Shown here: positions 17,689 to 25,885 of the stretch, in pieces | Position numbering within the stretch: the stretch's first letter is position 1 | How the letters are laid out: every line of letters starts with the position of its first letter | Assembly: GCF_000236865.1 (NCBI RefSeq) | Contig: NZ_HE611017.1 | Span: 218,391 to 261,208, forward strand | Length of the DNA stretch: 42,818 nt | Direction: 5' to 3' | Origin: Senegalimassilia anaerobia JC110 | Lineage (GTDB): Bacteria > Actinomycetota > Coriobacteriia > Coriobacteriales > Eggerthellaceae | Notes under the pieces: generated by a model | Told to the model about the DNA's origin: nothing | Seen by the model: only the letters and a program-made list of their open reading frames with translations | The model's database searches: none | Position numbers and translations under genes: made by a program

Positions 17689-17718
17689 AGAATATCACCG
17701 TCGCACGACAATTCACAA
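17689..17718 (-). promoter_or_regulatory. promoter and operator of the NrfD-GntR-SPFH operon
   Basis: Minus-strand -35 TTGTGA (17713-17718), 18-bp spacer, -10 TATTCT (17689-17694). Within the spacer lies AATTGTCGTGCGAC, identical over 14 bases to the arm of the reductase-operon palindrome at 15.15 kb. In both cases the site sits between -35 and -10, the position of a repressor operator. Confidence 0.62.
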
Positions 17719-17734
17719 CCATATGAGCCAATGT

Positions 17735-17792
17735 CTCCGTAGCGTTCTAGCTCGCCACCTGTTAAAAGATTACGAGCTAGAACGCCACGGAG
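17735..17792 (-). terminator. long hairpin after the ABC ATPase gene
   Basis: Two 20-base arms (17735-17754 and 17773-17792) pair with one mismatch around an 18-nt loop, starting 7 bp after the ATPase stop. There is no U-tract, so it is either a 3'-end protecting stem, a factor-dependent terminator, or a small palindromic element. The structure is certain; the role is inferred. Confidence 0.5.
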
Positions 17793-17798
17793 GCAGAT

Positions 17799-18572
17799 TC
17801 ATTCACGCGGCTCAAAAGGAACCCAAGCCGTGCCACAACCTGTCTGCACGTGCTCCAAACGTACGCCGAAGGACTGCTCGATAGCAGCACGAACGCAGCC
17901 ATCCGTCGGTTCGCCCTGCGCAGCTAAGCGCCCTCGCTCCATCACAAATACCTGGTCGGCAACCGAAAGCGCCAGGTTCAAATCATGAATCACCGCGATA
18001 ACCGTCTTGCCGCGCTGCCGAACCTGGCGAATCAGCCGCACCATATCGAAACACGCCGCCACATCCATGAACGACGTTGGTTCGTCAAACAGCACGATCG
18101 GCGTATCTTGCGCCAACACCATAGCCATGCGCACGCGCTGCCGCTGCCCACCCGACAGGCTCTGCAGCGAACGATCGCGTAGCTCAGACACGCCGGCAAG
18201 CAAGAGCGCCTCGTCGATGCGTTCTTCGTCTTCCCTGCTCAAGCGCGAAAACGATCCACAGCATGGAAACCTCCCGCACACCACCAGCTCGCGCACCGTC
18301 ATCATCGGCGCCTCTTGCTGCTGCACCAACACGCCTAAAAGACGCGCTCGCTCGCGAGCAGCCAGCGATGACACGTCGCGCCCGGCAATGCGCACGCGCC
18401 CCGATGTCGGCTTCACCAGCCCCATGGCAAGTTTCGCAAGCGTTGATTTCCCACAGCCGTTCGGGCCGACGATGCAGCTGATGCTCCCTGTCGGAAACAA
18501 CGCGGAAAAGCCGTCGAATAAACGGCTTCCGCCGTACCCGAATACGACGTTATCAAACTCAAGAGCGCCCAT
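17799..18572 (-). CDS. FecE/BtuD-type ABC importer ATPase
   Basis: 257-residue ATPase of a siderophore/heme/cobalamin-class importer. It has Walker A GPNGCGKST, signature LSGGQRQRVRMAM, Walker B IVLFDEPTSFMD and H-loop VIHDLNLAL. It overlaps the permease gene by 14 bp and ends the operon radical SAM, binding protein, permease, ATPase. The ligand cannot be told from the ATPase. Confidence 0.92.
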   Translation of the reverse strand: MGALEFDNVVFGYGGSRLFDGFSALFPTGSISCIVGPNGCGKSTLAKLAMGLVKPTSGRVRIAGRDVSSLAARERARLLGVLVQQQEAPMMTVRELVVCGRFPCCGSFSRLSREDEERIDEALLLAGVSELRDRSLQSLSGGQRQRVRMAMVLAQDTPIVLFDEPTSFMDVAACFDMVRLIRQVRQRGKTVIAVIHDLNLALSVADQVFVMERGRLAAQGEPTDGCVRAAIEQSFGVRLEHVQTGCGTAWVPFEPRE

Positions 18573-19599
18573 CGACTTCTCCTTTCCGCGAACGAAGAAT
18601 CAGATAAATGAAGAATGGGCCGCCTATCAGCGCCATGCAAATTCCCACAGGGATCTCGAACGGCGCGAACAGCGTGCGCGCAACGGTGTCGCACACGCAC
18701 ACCACGATAGCCCCGACAACAGGCGAAAGCAGCAATACGCGACGGTTATCATGGCCGGCGAAGAAGCGGACGATATGGGGGACGACCAGCCCGACGAATC
18801 CGATAAGCCCGGCAAAGGAAACCGCGGCACCCGCCAGCAGCGCCGCAAGCGAAAGCAATATCAGCCGAGTTCGCTGCACGTTCAGCCCCAGCGCGTGCGC
18901 ACCCTCATCCCCCAACGACAAGATGTTGAGACGAGTTCCCTGGCCTGCGGCCACAAGCAGCCCGACGCAGATCGCACACCCGGGAATCACCAGCTCAGAC
19001 GCCGTCACGCCCGAAAGGCTTCCAACCAAAAAACCAGATGAGTTCACGTAGGCATCCGGATTGAAAATGAGAATCGCGTTCATTCCCGCCGTGAATATGG
19101 ACGTGAGCGCCATGCCGGCAAGCACGATGGTCAGGCGCGAAGCCCCCGCGTACAACGACACGAAGAACACCAGCAACGCCGAAGCGAGCGCGCCCAAAAA
19201 CGCACCAGCTGCCGACACGCCCAGCGCATGCGGAGCCACGCATGCGAACAGCAAAACGAACAAGCCGGATCCAGCGTTGACGCCGATGATGTTTGAGCTG
19301 GCCAGCGGATTATTCAACGTTGCTTGGATGAGCGCACCCGCCTCGGCAAGCGCCGCACCGGCAAGCACGCCCCCAAGGACACGCGGCACGCGCACGTTCG
19401 CCAGCACGTTCACTGCCATGTCGGACGCGTTGCCCGTAGCGTACGCCACCACATCGCTCGCGCCAATAGATGACGACCCCAGCGCCAGACCAGCGAACAC
19501 CACGCCGGCAAGAGCCAAAAGCAAGACAAGCAGCATGGTGCCAAAACGATGTCGCGCACAATCCGTCATCGCAACCGTTTTGAGTCGATCCCTACGCAC
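18559..19599 (-). CDS. FecCD-type ABC importer permease
   Basis: 346-residue membrane protein of the FecCD/BtuC family with about ten helices. Typical segments are RVPRVLGGVLAGAALAEAGALIQATLNNPLASSNIIGVNAGSG (split over residues ~70-110) and ALLAGAAVSFAGLIGFVGLVVPHIVR near the coupling helix. The start is a GTG at 19599, 8 bp after the binding-protein stop; an ATG at 19569 is also possible. These permeases import metal chelates such as ferric siderophores, heme and cobalamin. Confidence 0.92.
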   Translation of the reverse strand: MRRDRLKTVAMTDCARHRFGTMLLVLLLALAGVVFAGLALGSSSIGASDVVAYATGNASDMAVNVLANVRVPRVLGGVLAGAALAEAGALIQATLNNPLASSNIIGVNAGSGLFVLLFACVAPHALGVSAAGAFLGALASALLVFFVSLYAGASRLTIVLAGMALTSIFTAGMNAILIFNPDAYVNSSGFLVGSLSGVTASELVIPGCAICVGLLVAAGQGTRLNILSLGDEGAHALGLNVQRTRLILLSLAALLAGAAVSFAGLIGFVGLVVPHIVRFFAGHDNRRVLLLSPVVGAIVVCVCDTVARTLFAPFEIPVGICMALIGGPFFIYLILRSRKGEVDGRS

Positions 19600-19607
19600 G
19601 AATCAAC

Positions 19608-20600
19608 CTATTCGCCGTACAGCGCGTCGAACAGGACTTGATACGCTTGATCCCACTGAGCATTTGGCTTGTACTGGAACAACTGCGGATCAAGCGTCAC
19701 CACACGATCGTTCTTCACCGCATCAAGCTGCGCCCATGCAGGGTTCTGCGTCGTCTGCTCGGCAAGCGCTTGCTGCGCCGACCCATCGGAATTACCCATA
19801 GGCAGAAGGAAAATGGTTTGGGGGTTATCCTGGATCAGCGCCTCTATGCTGTAATCGGACAACAGGCCCTTATCGGAATCGGCAATGTTCTGCGCTCCCA
19901 AATCGGCAAGCATGGTTCCCGTCTGCGTCGAGGACGACTGCACGCGCGTACCGCCCGAATACGTGGTCAGCACCGCGGCGCTGCCAGCTTGCTTTCCTTC
20001 CGCCTTCGCGCAAATCTCGGCGATCCTATCTGCCGGACCCTGGCCGTTTTCCGCATACGCCTGCTCGTCGCCTGTGATATCGCAGCACGTGCGCAGCATG
20101 CGCAGATAGTCGTCGAACGTGGTTACCTTGAAATACGCCACGGGAATGTTCGCCGCCGTAAGCGTATCAGCCAGCTCGGTTTGCGCAACGCCGCCACCGC
20201 GGCCGCTGCTCGACCCTGTCAAAATCACGAAATCGGGGTTGAGCGCGATAATCGATTCAGCGTTGAGCGACGAAAAATCGCCGATCTTCTGCGCATCCGA
20301 CGCAATGTGGTAATCGGAGAAAGCGTCATCGGACGCTCCAACCAGCGTACCGCCGGCCAGCTCCCACACGTTTGCGAAGCTGCCCATGCCGGCAACCACG
20401 CGATTATGCGACGAGACCGTCACTTCGCGGCCCAAATCATCGGTAAAGGTATACGCGCCCTGCGTTGCCGACGTCTCCGTTTCGCCCGCATTGGATGCAG
20501 CGAGGCTTCCTTGCGACGAGCACCCCGCTAAAGAGAACGATCCTGCGCCCATAGCCAACACGCACGAAAGCGCAACGGCGCCTTTTGCAACTTTGTTCAT
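19608..20600 (-). CDS. substrate-binding lipoprotein of the FecCD-type importer
   Basis: 330 residues with a lipoprotein signal (lipobox LAGC, Cys26) and a low-complexity linker. The two-lobed helical-backbone fold of the BtuF/FepB type follows (FTDDLGREVTV, NPDFVILTG, a long bridging helix, GAQNIAD, DNPQTIFLL). It binds the chelate outside the membrane and passes it to the permease. The gene is 30 bp from the upstream radical SAM gene, which suggests one transcript. Heme or another tetrapyrrole is a guess from that neighbour. Confidence 0.88.
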   Translation of the reverse strand: MNKVAKGAVALSCVLAMGAGSFSLAGCSSQGSLAASNAGETETSATQGAYTFTDDLGREVTVSSHNRVVAGMGSFANVWELAGGTLVGASDDAFSDYHIASDAQKIGDFSSLNAESIIALNPDFVILTGSSSGRGGGVAQTELADTLTAANIPVAYFKVTTFDDYLRMLRTCCDITGDEQAYAENGQGPADRIAEICAKAEGKQAGSAAVLTTYSGGTRVQSSSTQTGTMLADLGAQNIADSDKGLLSDYSIEALIQDNPQTIFLLPMGNSDGSAQQALAEQTTQNPAWAQLDAVKNDRVVTLDPQLFQYKPNAQWDQAYQVLFDALYGE

Positions 20601-20630
20601 TGCTTGCTCCTTTTGGATTGATACGTGCCG

Positions 20631-21653
20631 CTAAGCAACCGATACGCCGGACGCATCCCGTGCTGCGCTCTTCATGCCCCATGCACAATAATCGTCCTGC
20701 CCCAAAATGTCCCCATCATGGTAATACGCAGCGCGAGCGCGACATCCGCCGCAAATGCCCTTGTAATCGCACGCCCCACACGCGCCCTTATACGCCTGCG
20801 TGCGCAGCTCTTGAAACACCGGGCTGGTACGCCAAATCTCGTCAAACGGCTGTTTGCGCACGTCGCCTGCATCTTCGGTCATATATGCGCACGCGCGCAC
20901 GATGCCTTCGCTTCCGACTACGCAGTACGTCAGCCCCGCCAAGCAACCTCGCGTATAGCGCGTTTGAACACCGATCTGCTCGGCAATACGCATAAACTGC
21001 GGCGCGCACGTAGGCTTAACTTCGATGCCGGCATCGCAACCGGCACGCAAAATGTCAGCAAGCAGCTGCTCGTTTTGCTCAACATCGATGCTTTCGTCTG
21101 AAATGTCCTTACCACGCCCGACCGGCACCAAGAAGAACACCGAATGGTTCATCGCGCCCGATTCTTTGGCAAACCGAGTGATGTCGCACACCTCGTCACG
21201 GTTCCAATCAACCACAGTGGTGTGAACCTGGAATGGCAGGCCGACGCTTTTGCAGGCTTCGATTCCCGCCAGCGTTGCCGCATGCGCACCGTTGATTCCG
21301 CGAAACTTGTCATGCTTTTCCGCGTCAAGGCTGTCAATGCTGATGCCCATAGCGCACGCACCCGCCGCTTTCAGCTTTCGCGCAACGTCTTGCGTGATCA
21401 AGGTTCCATTGCTGCCGAATACCGGGCGGAGTCCGCATGATGCCGCATGAGCCACTAAGTCGAAAATGTCATCACGCATAAGCGGCTCACCGCCACTGAA
21501 AATCATGATCTTGAAACCTGCGCGCGCAATGTCGGAAATCATCGCGCGCGCTTCTTCGGTCGACAGCTCTCGGTTATCGCACTCGTCTGCGTCTTGATAA
21601 CAATGAGCGCACTTCAAGTTGCATCGATTCGTGGTCATCCACGATACGATCAT
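20631..21653 (-). CDS. radical SAM/SPASM-like enzyme resembling NirJ/AhbC/AhbD
   Basis: 340 residues. The radical SAM motif CNLKCAHC (Cys11, 15, 18) in TTNRCNLKCAHCYQDA, SGGEPLMR and SIDSLDAEKHDKFRG match the heme-d1 / alternative-heme radical SAM family. The middle has CAPQFMRIA and RGCLAGLTYCVVGSEGIVRACAYM. The tail GACGACDYKGICGGCRARA carries the cysteines for an auxiliary cluster. Family members trim propionate side chains of tetrapyrroles or act in thioether peptide making. A tetrapyrrole role fits the importer encoded downstream. It starts at ATG 21653 with GAGGGGGAG upstream and a MerR-type promoter 40 bp before. Confidence 0.75.
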   Translation of the reverse strand: MIVSWMTTNRCNLKCAHCYQDADECDNRELSTEEARAMISDIARAGFKIMIFSGGEPLMRDDIFDLVAHAASCGLRPVFGSNGTLITQDVARKLKAAGACAMGISIDSLDAEKHDKFRGINGAHAATLAGIEACKSVGLPFQVHTTVVDWNRDEVCDITRFAKESGAMNHSVFFLVPVGRGKDISDESIDVEQNEQLLADILRAGCDAGIEVKPTCAPQFMRIAEQIGVQTRYTRGCLAGLTYCVVGSEGIVRACAYMTEDAGDVRKQPFDEIWRTSPVFQELRTQAYKGACGACDYKGICGGCRARAAYYHDGDILGQDDYCAWGMKSAARDASGVSVA

Positions 21654-21691
21654 CGTCTCCCCCTCTGATCAAGTTATCACTACAGGGGAAA

Positions 21692-21722
21692 ACGGTACCG
21701 AGCGACGTTACGTCGCCGTCAA
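21692..21722 (-). promoter_or_regulatory. MerR-type promoter of the radical SAM/ABC operon
   Basis: Minus strand: -35 TTGACG (21717-21722), exactly 19-bp spacer (21698-21716), -10 TACCGT (21692-21697). The spacer begins with the palindrome GCGACG-TAA-CGTCGC. Overlong 19-bp spacers with a central dyad are the hallmark of promoters activated by MerR-family proteins, and a merR-type gene lies just upstream. Confidence 0.8.
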
Positions 21723-21747
21723 TACAACGATAAGCGTACCTGTGCAG

Positions 21748-22530
21748 CTATTCCCGCGAATCAGAACGAGAACAATCGAGCGCATCTTGCAAAAAACTCA
21801 GTGTGCGCCGTTGAATGCCGGCATAAAAGTCACGACCGTACTGCTTTGGCCCCGAGCTGCGTTGGTTTGCCAAGCGCTTCAAACCAGCAAGGGCATGGGG
21901 CATGCCCCCTAAGCTGGAAAAACGAATCGCAAGCGCTCGTGCGCGCTCATCGGTTGCCAATACGCCGTCATGCATTGCCTCGATCGTATCGCCCATCAGC
22001 TGATGCCAACAGATAACCTCTTCACGGGATAACTCGGGAATCGGGCAACCCTCAAGCGATTCGCCGGTGATGGCAGACCACAGCATGTCCTCACGATCCC
22101 GCACGCTACCAACAGCGGATGCCGATTCGCTCCAATCCACATGATCGGCCACAGCAAGATGCGCGCGCAAACTCTGCAACGCATTCATATCCCGAAGAAT
22201 CCGCGCGCTTTCACGCTCGAGCTCCGCTTCGCGTTCCGCCAAAGCGCTAGTCAGCTCACCGTCGGGGTCGCTCCCTTCGCCCTCCTGAATCTGGGAAAGC
22301 GAAAGCCCCAGGTATTTCAGCGTAATTATGCGATTGAGACGGTCGACGTCAGACGAGGAATACAAGCGAAGATTTTGCTCCCCTTTGCATGTGGGATGCA
22401 GCAGCCCGCGTTGATCGTAATACTGGATGGTTCGAACCGTCACGCCGACGCGTGAAGCCAATTCCCCAACCGTCATTAAGTCTTGGCTGCTTTGCTCTCC
22501 CATGTCCTGCTTCACCCCACGAACCGACAT
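21748..22530 (-). CDS. MerR-family transcriptional activator
   Basis: 260 residues. The N-terminal winged helix is MTVGELASRVGVTVRTIQYY followed by DQRGLLHP, with the second wing RLYSSSDVDRLNRI. A long dimerisation helix and a C-terminal domain of about 140 residues with no obvious metal-binding cysteine pair come next, so it belongs with the TipA/BmrR-like branch that senses small organic ligands. The start may be ATG 22530 or ATG 22503; neither has a strong ribosome site. Its own promoter has the same 19-bp design as the promoter of the next gene, so it probably activates itself and the downstream radical SAM/importer operon. Confidence 0.88.
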   Translation of the reverse strand: MSVRGVKQDMGEQSSQDLMTVGELASRVGVTVRTIQYYDQRGLLHPTCKGEQNLRLYSSSDVDRLNRIITLKYLGLSLSQIQEGEGSDPDGELTSALAEREAELERESARILRDMNALQSLRAHLAVADHVDWSESASAVGSVRDREDMLWSAITGESLEGCPIPELSREEVICWHQLMGDTIEAMHDGVLATDERARALAIRFSSLGGMPHALAGLKRLANQRSSGPKQYGRDFYAGIQRRTLSFLQDALDCSRSDSRE

Positions 22531-22551
22531 CTACTCTGCCGAAAAAAATTC

Positions 22552-22582
22552 ACTGTAGCGGATGACGCTACGTCATCGTCAA
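22552..22582 (-). promoter_or_regulatory. autoregulatory MerR-type promoter
   Basis: Minus strand: -35 TTGACG (22577-22582), 19-bp spacer (22558-22576), -10 TACAGT (22552-22557). The spacer starts with ATGACG-TAG-CGTCAT, matching the second site at 21.7 kb in its core GACGTA-N-CGTC and in its placement. The predicted start lies 15-40 nt before the merR start codons. Confidence 0.8.
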
Positions 22583-22585
22583 GCA

Positions 22586-23572
22586 CTACCTTGCAGATGA
22601 ATCGAACACGCAAGGGTTCAAGCAATCAACCGGAACCCGGCCCTGCACAGCGTCGATAGCCGCTTGCATCGCGCGCTCGCGCAGTTCGCGGCCGGATTCC
22701 TCCGACCAATACGCCGCGTGCGCCGAAAGCACAGTGTGCGGTGCCTTCATGATGGGATGGTCGAAGTCGAAAGGCTGCTCCTGCTCGAACACGTCCAAGC
22801 CCGCGCCCCACAACTTATCCTCGCAAAGCGCCTGGGCCAATGCCACGGTATCCACCACGGCGCCGCGAGCGGTGTTCACCAGCACAGCATCCGGCTTCAT
22901 GAGGGCGAGACGTTCGGCGTTGATCAGATGATGTGTCTCGGGAGTAAGCGCGGTATGCAGGCTCACCACGTCCGCCGTCTGCAACAGCTCTTTCAGGCGC
23001 AGCACGGGGTAACCTTCGGGAGTACGCCGCCCGGGTTTCAAGCTACGCGACCAGCACACCACCTCAAAGCCCATACCAGCAGCTTTCTTGGCCGCCGCTC
23101 TGCCGATTTCCCCCATGCCGACGACGCCGAACACGCGACCGCGGCACTGCCCGAGCGGGCGCGTGCGCGCATAATCCCACACGCCGCGGCGCATATCGGC
23201 ATCAAGCTCGTTGATCCGGCGCAAAACCGAAAGCGCCAGCGTAATGGCGTGATCGGACACCACTTCCGTACCGTAACCGGGCACGTTGCACACGGCAACG
23301 CCATGCTCGGTTGCGGCCTCCACATCGATCTCGTCGTACCCGACGCCCGTACGGCTGACCGCCTTTAGGTTCGGGCAGGCCTCGAACACCTCGCGCGGGA
23401 ACATCGCATACGACGTCACCGCTGCATCTGCACCGGTTTCCAGCAATCCGTAGATAACCGCCTGGGCGGTGCGGCCATGCGTGACCTCGAACTCGATGCC
23501 CGCATCCCTGGCCATGGCCTCTTCCAGATTGTTATCCTCGAAATCGGTGTCGACCGCTACGATCTTCGGCAT
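22586..23572 (-). CDS. D-isomer-specific 2-hydroxyacid dehydrogenase
   Basis: NAD(P)-dependent 2-hydroxyacid/2-oxoacid oxidoreductase of 328 residues. It has the Rossmann fingerprint VVGMGEIGRAAAKKA, the substrate-binding Arg in VNTARGAVVD and the catalytic His in VLSAHAAYWS. The form resembles phosphoglycerate dehydrogenase without an ACT domain, or hydroxypyruvate/lactate dehydrogenase. ATG 23572 is preferred (GGGAG upstream) over 23587. It is followed by the MerR gene but separated by that gene's promoter. The substrate is unknown. Confidence 0.87.
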   Translation of the reverse strand: MPKIVAVDTDFEDNNLEEAMARDAGIEFEVTHGRTAQAVIYGLLETGADAAVTSYAMFPREVFEACPNLKAVSRTGVGYDEIDVEAATEHGVAVCNVPGYGTEVVSDHAITLALSVLRRINELDADMRRGVWDYARTRPLGQCRGRVFGVVGMGEIGRAAAKKAAGMGFEVVCWSRSLKPGRRTPEGYPVLRLKELLQTADVVSLHTALTPETHHLINAERLALMKPDAVLVNTARGAVVDTVALAQALCEDKLWGAGLDVFEQEQPFDFDHPIMKAPHTVLSAHAAYWSEESGRELRERAMQAAIDAVQGRVPVDCLNPCVFDSSAR

Positions 23573-23595
23573 ATCCACTCCCGTCATCGCCCTTA

Positions 23596-24006
23596 TCAGA
23601 CGTTAGCTTGCTCGGCCATTTCCTTCAAGTCCGACAGGTCGGTGGGGTCGTCAGGCAAATCGATTCCATATGCATCCGCAATCGCCCGCGCCTGTTCCAC
23701 GCGCAACGACGCCAACGCACCTTGCTTCACCTGCGTCAGATACTCGGACGACAACAGCAGGCTTCGCGCGATGAATTCCGTTACACGCGGATCGGTACCG
23801 GACACCTGCAGCACGCCGACGACGGATTCCGGGGTCAGCGACAGCAAGCTAGCGCCGTCCATCCCGACGGCATTCCCGACAACCTCATCCAGCGTATCGG
23901 CCGCCTCTTTGGGGTCTTCGTCCTCGTCGGTAACGCGTCGCAGGCTTTTAAACATCGCCTGGTAAAACGCCAGCAGCAACTTCATCAGATAGTCTTGCTC
24001 GAACAT
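23596..24006 (-). CDS. DUF6483-like small helical protein
   Basis: 136 residues, largely helical, with no signal peptide or membrane segment. It starts MFEQDYLMKLLLAFYQAMFKS, similar to the M-F-x-Q-D-Y-x-M-R opening I associate with the DUF6483 family of Gram-positive anaerobes. The function is unknown. It sits 9 bp after ruvB and before the hydroxyacid dehydrogenase on one strand, so it is probably part of the same transcript. Confidence 0.65.
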   Translation of the reverse strand: MFEQDYLMKLLLAFYQAMFKSLRRVTDEDEDPKEAADTLDEVVGNAVGMDGASLLSLTPESVVGVLQVSGTDPRVTEFIARSLLLSSEYLTQVKQGALASLRVEQARAIADAYGIDLPDDPTDLSDLKEMAEQANV

Positions 24007-24015
24007 CGGCCGCTC

Positions 24016-25119
24016 CTAGCTATTCGTGGGTTCGTGGAAGATGCCCAGGTGCTCGTACGCCCGCTCGGTTGCCTGACGACCCTTCGGCGTACGGATGAGC
24101 AGACCCTGCTGCATCAAGTACGGCTCGTACACGTCCTCAAGCGTATCCGGGTCCTCGGCCAACGCCGATGCCAAGGTGGTCAATCCCACCGGACGTCCAC
24201 CGAACTGCACGCACAACAGCTCCAGAATACGATTATCCACCGCATCCAACCCCAGCGGGTCCACCTCGAAAAAGCTCAACGCCTGCGCGGACACATCTTC
24301 GTCGATGACGCCGTTGCCCCGCACCTGCGCCCAATCGCGCACGCGTTTGAGCATGCGGTTAGCCAAACGAGGAGTGCCACGGCTTCGACGCGCGATTTCC
24401 AGCGCGCCATCATACGAGATGGGCACATCCAAAATGGAAGCGGAACGTTGTACGATGGAGGCCAGTTCCTCAGGCGTGTAATACTGCAGGCGGAACGCAA
24501 TGCCGAAGCGATCGCGCAAAGGCCCGGTAAGCAGACCCGTGCGGGTGGTGGCGCCGATGAGCGTGAACCGCGGCAGGTCCAAGCGGATGGAACGAGCCGC
24601 CGGTCCCTTGCCCACAACGATATCCAGCGCAAAGTCCTCAAGCGCGGGATACAAAACCTCTTCCACCATGCGATTCAGACGATGGATTTCATCGATGAAC
24701 AGGACATCGCCCTCTTCGAGGTTCGTAAGGATCGCAGCAAGGTCTCCCGTACGCTCGATGGCTGGACCGCTGGTAGTTTTGATGTTCGCACCCAGCTCAT
24801 TGGCCACCACGGTGGCAAGAGTGGTCTTGCCCAGGCCCGGAGGTCCCGAGAATAGGATATGGTCCGCAACGTCACCGCGCCCCTGCGCAGCTTGAATCAA
24901 GATGGCAAGCGACTCCTTGATCTTCGTTTGGCCGAGATAGTCGCCCAGACGCTTCGGCCGCAAGCTGCGATCGAGCGCAAGGTCGTCCTCGGTCAAGTCC
25001 GGCGTGACCGCACGCTGCGAGGGGTCGGTCGCACCGACAGGAGCCGCCGACGCAGACCTGCCATCGAAGCCGGAACCCGCTTCGAACACCATTCCCTCTA
25101 TTTTCACTCCATCAGCCAA
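24016..25119 (-). CDS. ruvB: Holliday junction branch-migration helicase RuvB
   Basis: AAA+ motor that drives branch migration with RuvA. Walker A is GPPGLGKT, Walker B is FIDEIHR, sensor 1 is IGATTRTG, the arginine-finger region is GPLRDRFG, and the C-terminal winged helix contains [11 protein letters not shown] and PYLMQQGL. At 367 residues it has about 30 extra N-terminal residues of low complexity. The start is a TTG at 25119 with GGAG upstream; an internal ATG at 25092 has poor spacing. It follows ruvA after a 163-bp gap, longer than usual for this operon. Confidence 0.95.
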   Translation of the reverse strand: MADGVKIEGMVFEAGSGFDGRSASAAPVGATDPSQRAVTPDLTEDDLALDRSLRPKRLGDYLGQTKIKESLAILIQAAQGRGDVADHILFSGPPGLGKTTLATVVANELGANIKTTSGPAIERTGDLAAILTNLEEGDVLFIDEIHRLNRMVEEVLYPALEDFALDIVVGKGPAARSIRLDLPRFTLIGATTRTGLLTGPLRDRFGIAFRLQYYTPEELASIVQRSASILDVPISYDGALEIARRSRGTPRLANRMLKRVRDWAQVRGNGVIDEDVSAQALSFFEVDPLGLDAVDNRILELLCVQFGGRPVGLTTLASALAEDPDTLEDVYEPYLMQQGLLIRTPKGRQATERAYEHLGIFHEPTNS

Positions 25120-25282
25120 AGCTCAAGCTCCGTCATCCATATTATTCGAGTCGCCTTACCTTCGCCGAACGCAAAGCAGTGCCCCTGCGTCCAGCATCGT
25201 CACGCTAGCCCCTGCGTCCTTCCAGCAAAATATCGCTTCGCTCGTACGAGCCAAACCCCAGCAAAGGCAACGATGCAACCCG

Positions 25283-25885
25283 TTATTTACCTAAACGTTT
25301 CAAGGCGTATTTTATCAACGCGTTTTCATCCGCGTCTTCGGGAGCGCCCTTTAACGCAACTTCTGCCTCTGCAGACGCGAAACCCAACGCCAGCAATGCC
25401 TCACGGGCGCCCTTAAGCCGTTCGGCCGCAGCTGCAGCCGCCGAAGAGGGCGCACCCGAGACATCGAACAAGCTTGCCAGCCCCTGATCGAACGAGCCTT
25501 TCAGCTCCAAGATGATGCGCGACGCCGTCTTCTTACCCACTCCCGGTATCTTCTGCACCGCAGCCACGTCCTGAGCTTGCACTGCCGCCACCAAAGCTTC
25601 GGGCGTGAACGAGGACAGCGCCGCCAGCGCAACCTTCGGTCCCACGCCGCTGACTCCGATCAGACGCTCGAAAAGCGCTTTCTCCTCAAGCGTTAAAAAG
25701 CCGTACAATGCGATACCGTTATCGGACACCTGCAGATGCGTGTGCACCTGAACAGGTTCGCCCACTGCCGGCAGTTTCGAAAGCGCACCTTGCGACATGC
25801 CGACGGCATAGCCGACGCCTTGAACGTCGATATACGCGCATGCGGCGGTCTTGCCCGCCAGCACACCCTTCAGAAACGCGATCAT
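25283..25885 (-). CDS. ruvA: Holliday junction DNA-binding protein RuvA
   Basis: 200 residues, the normal length. OB-fold start MIAFLKGVLAGK, helix-hairpin-helix motifs (LIGVSGVGPKVALAALS and IPGVGKKTASRIILEL), and the C-terminal RuvB-binding domain after a flexible alanine-rich linker. Its ATG overlaps the ruvC stop by four bases (ATGA), which shows translational coupling. Confidence 0.95.
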   Translation of the reverse strand: MIAFLKGVLAGKTAACAYIDVQGVGYAVGMSQGALSKLPAVGEPVQVHTHLQVSDNGIALYGFLTLEEKALFERLIGVSGVGPKVALAALSSFTPEALVAAVQAQDVAAVQKIPGVGKKTASRIILELKGSFDQGLASLFDVSGAPSSAAAAAAERLKGAREALLALGFASAEAEVALKGAPEDADENALIKYALKRLGK

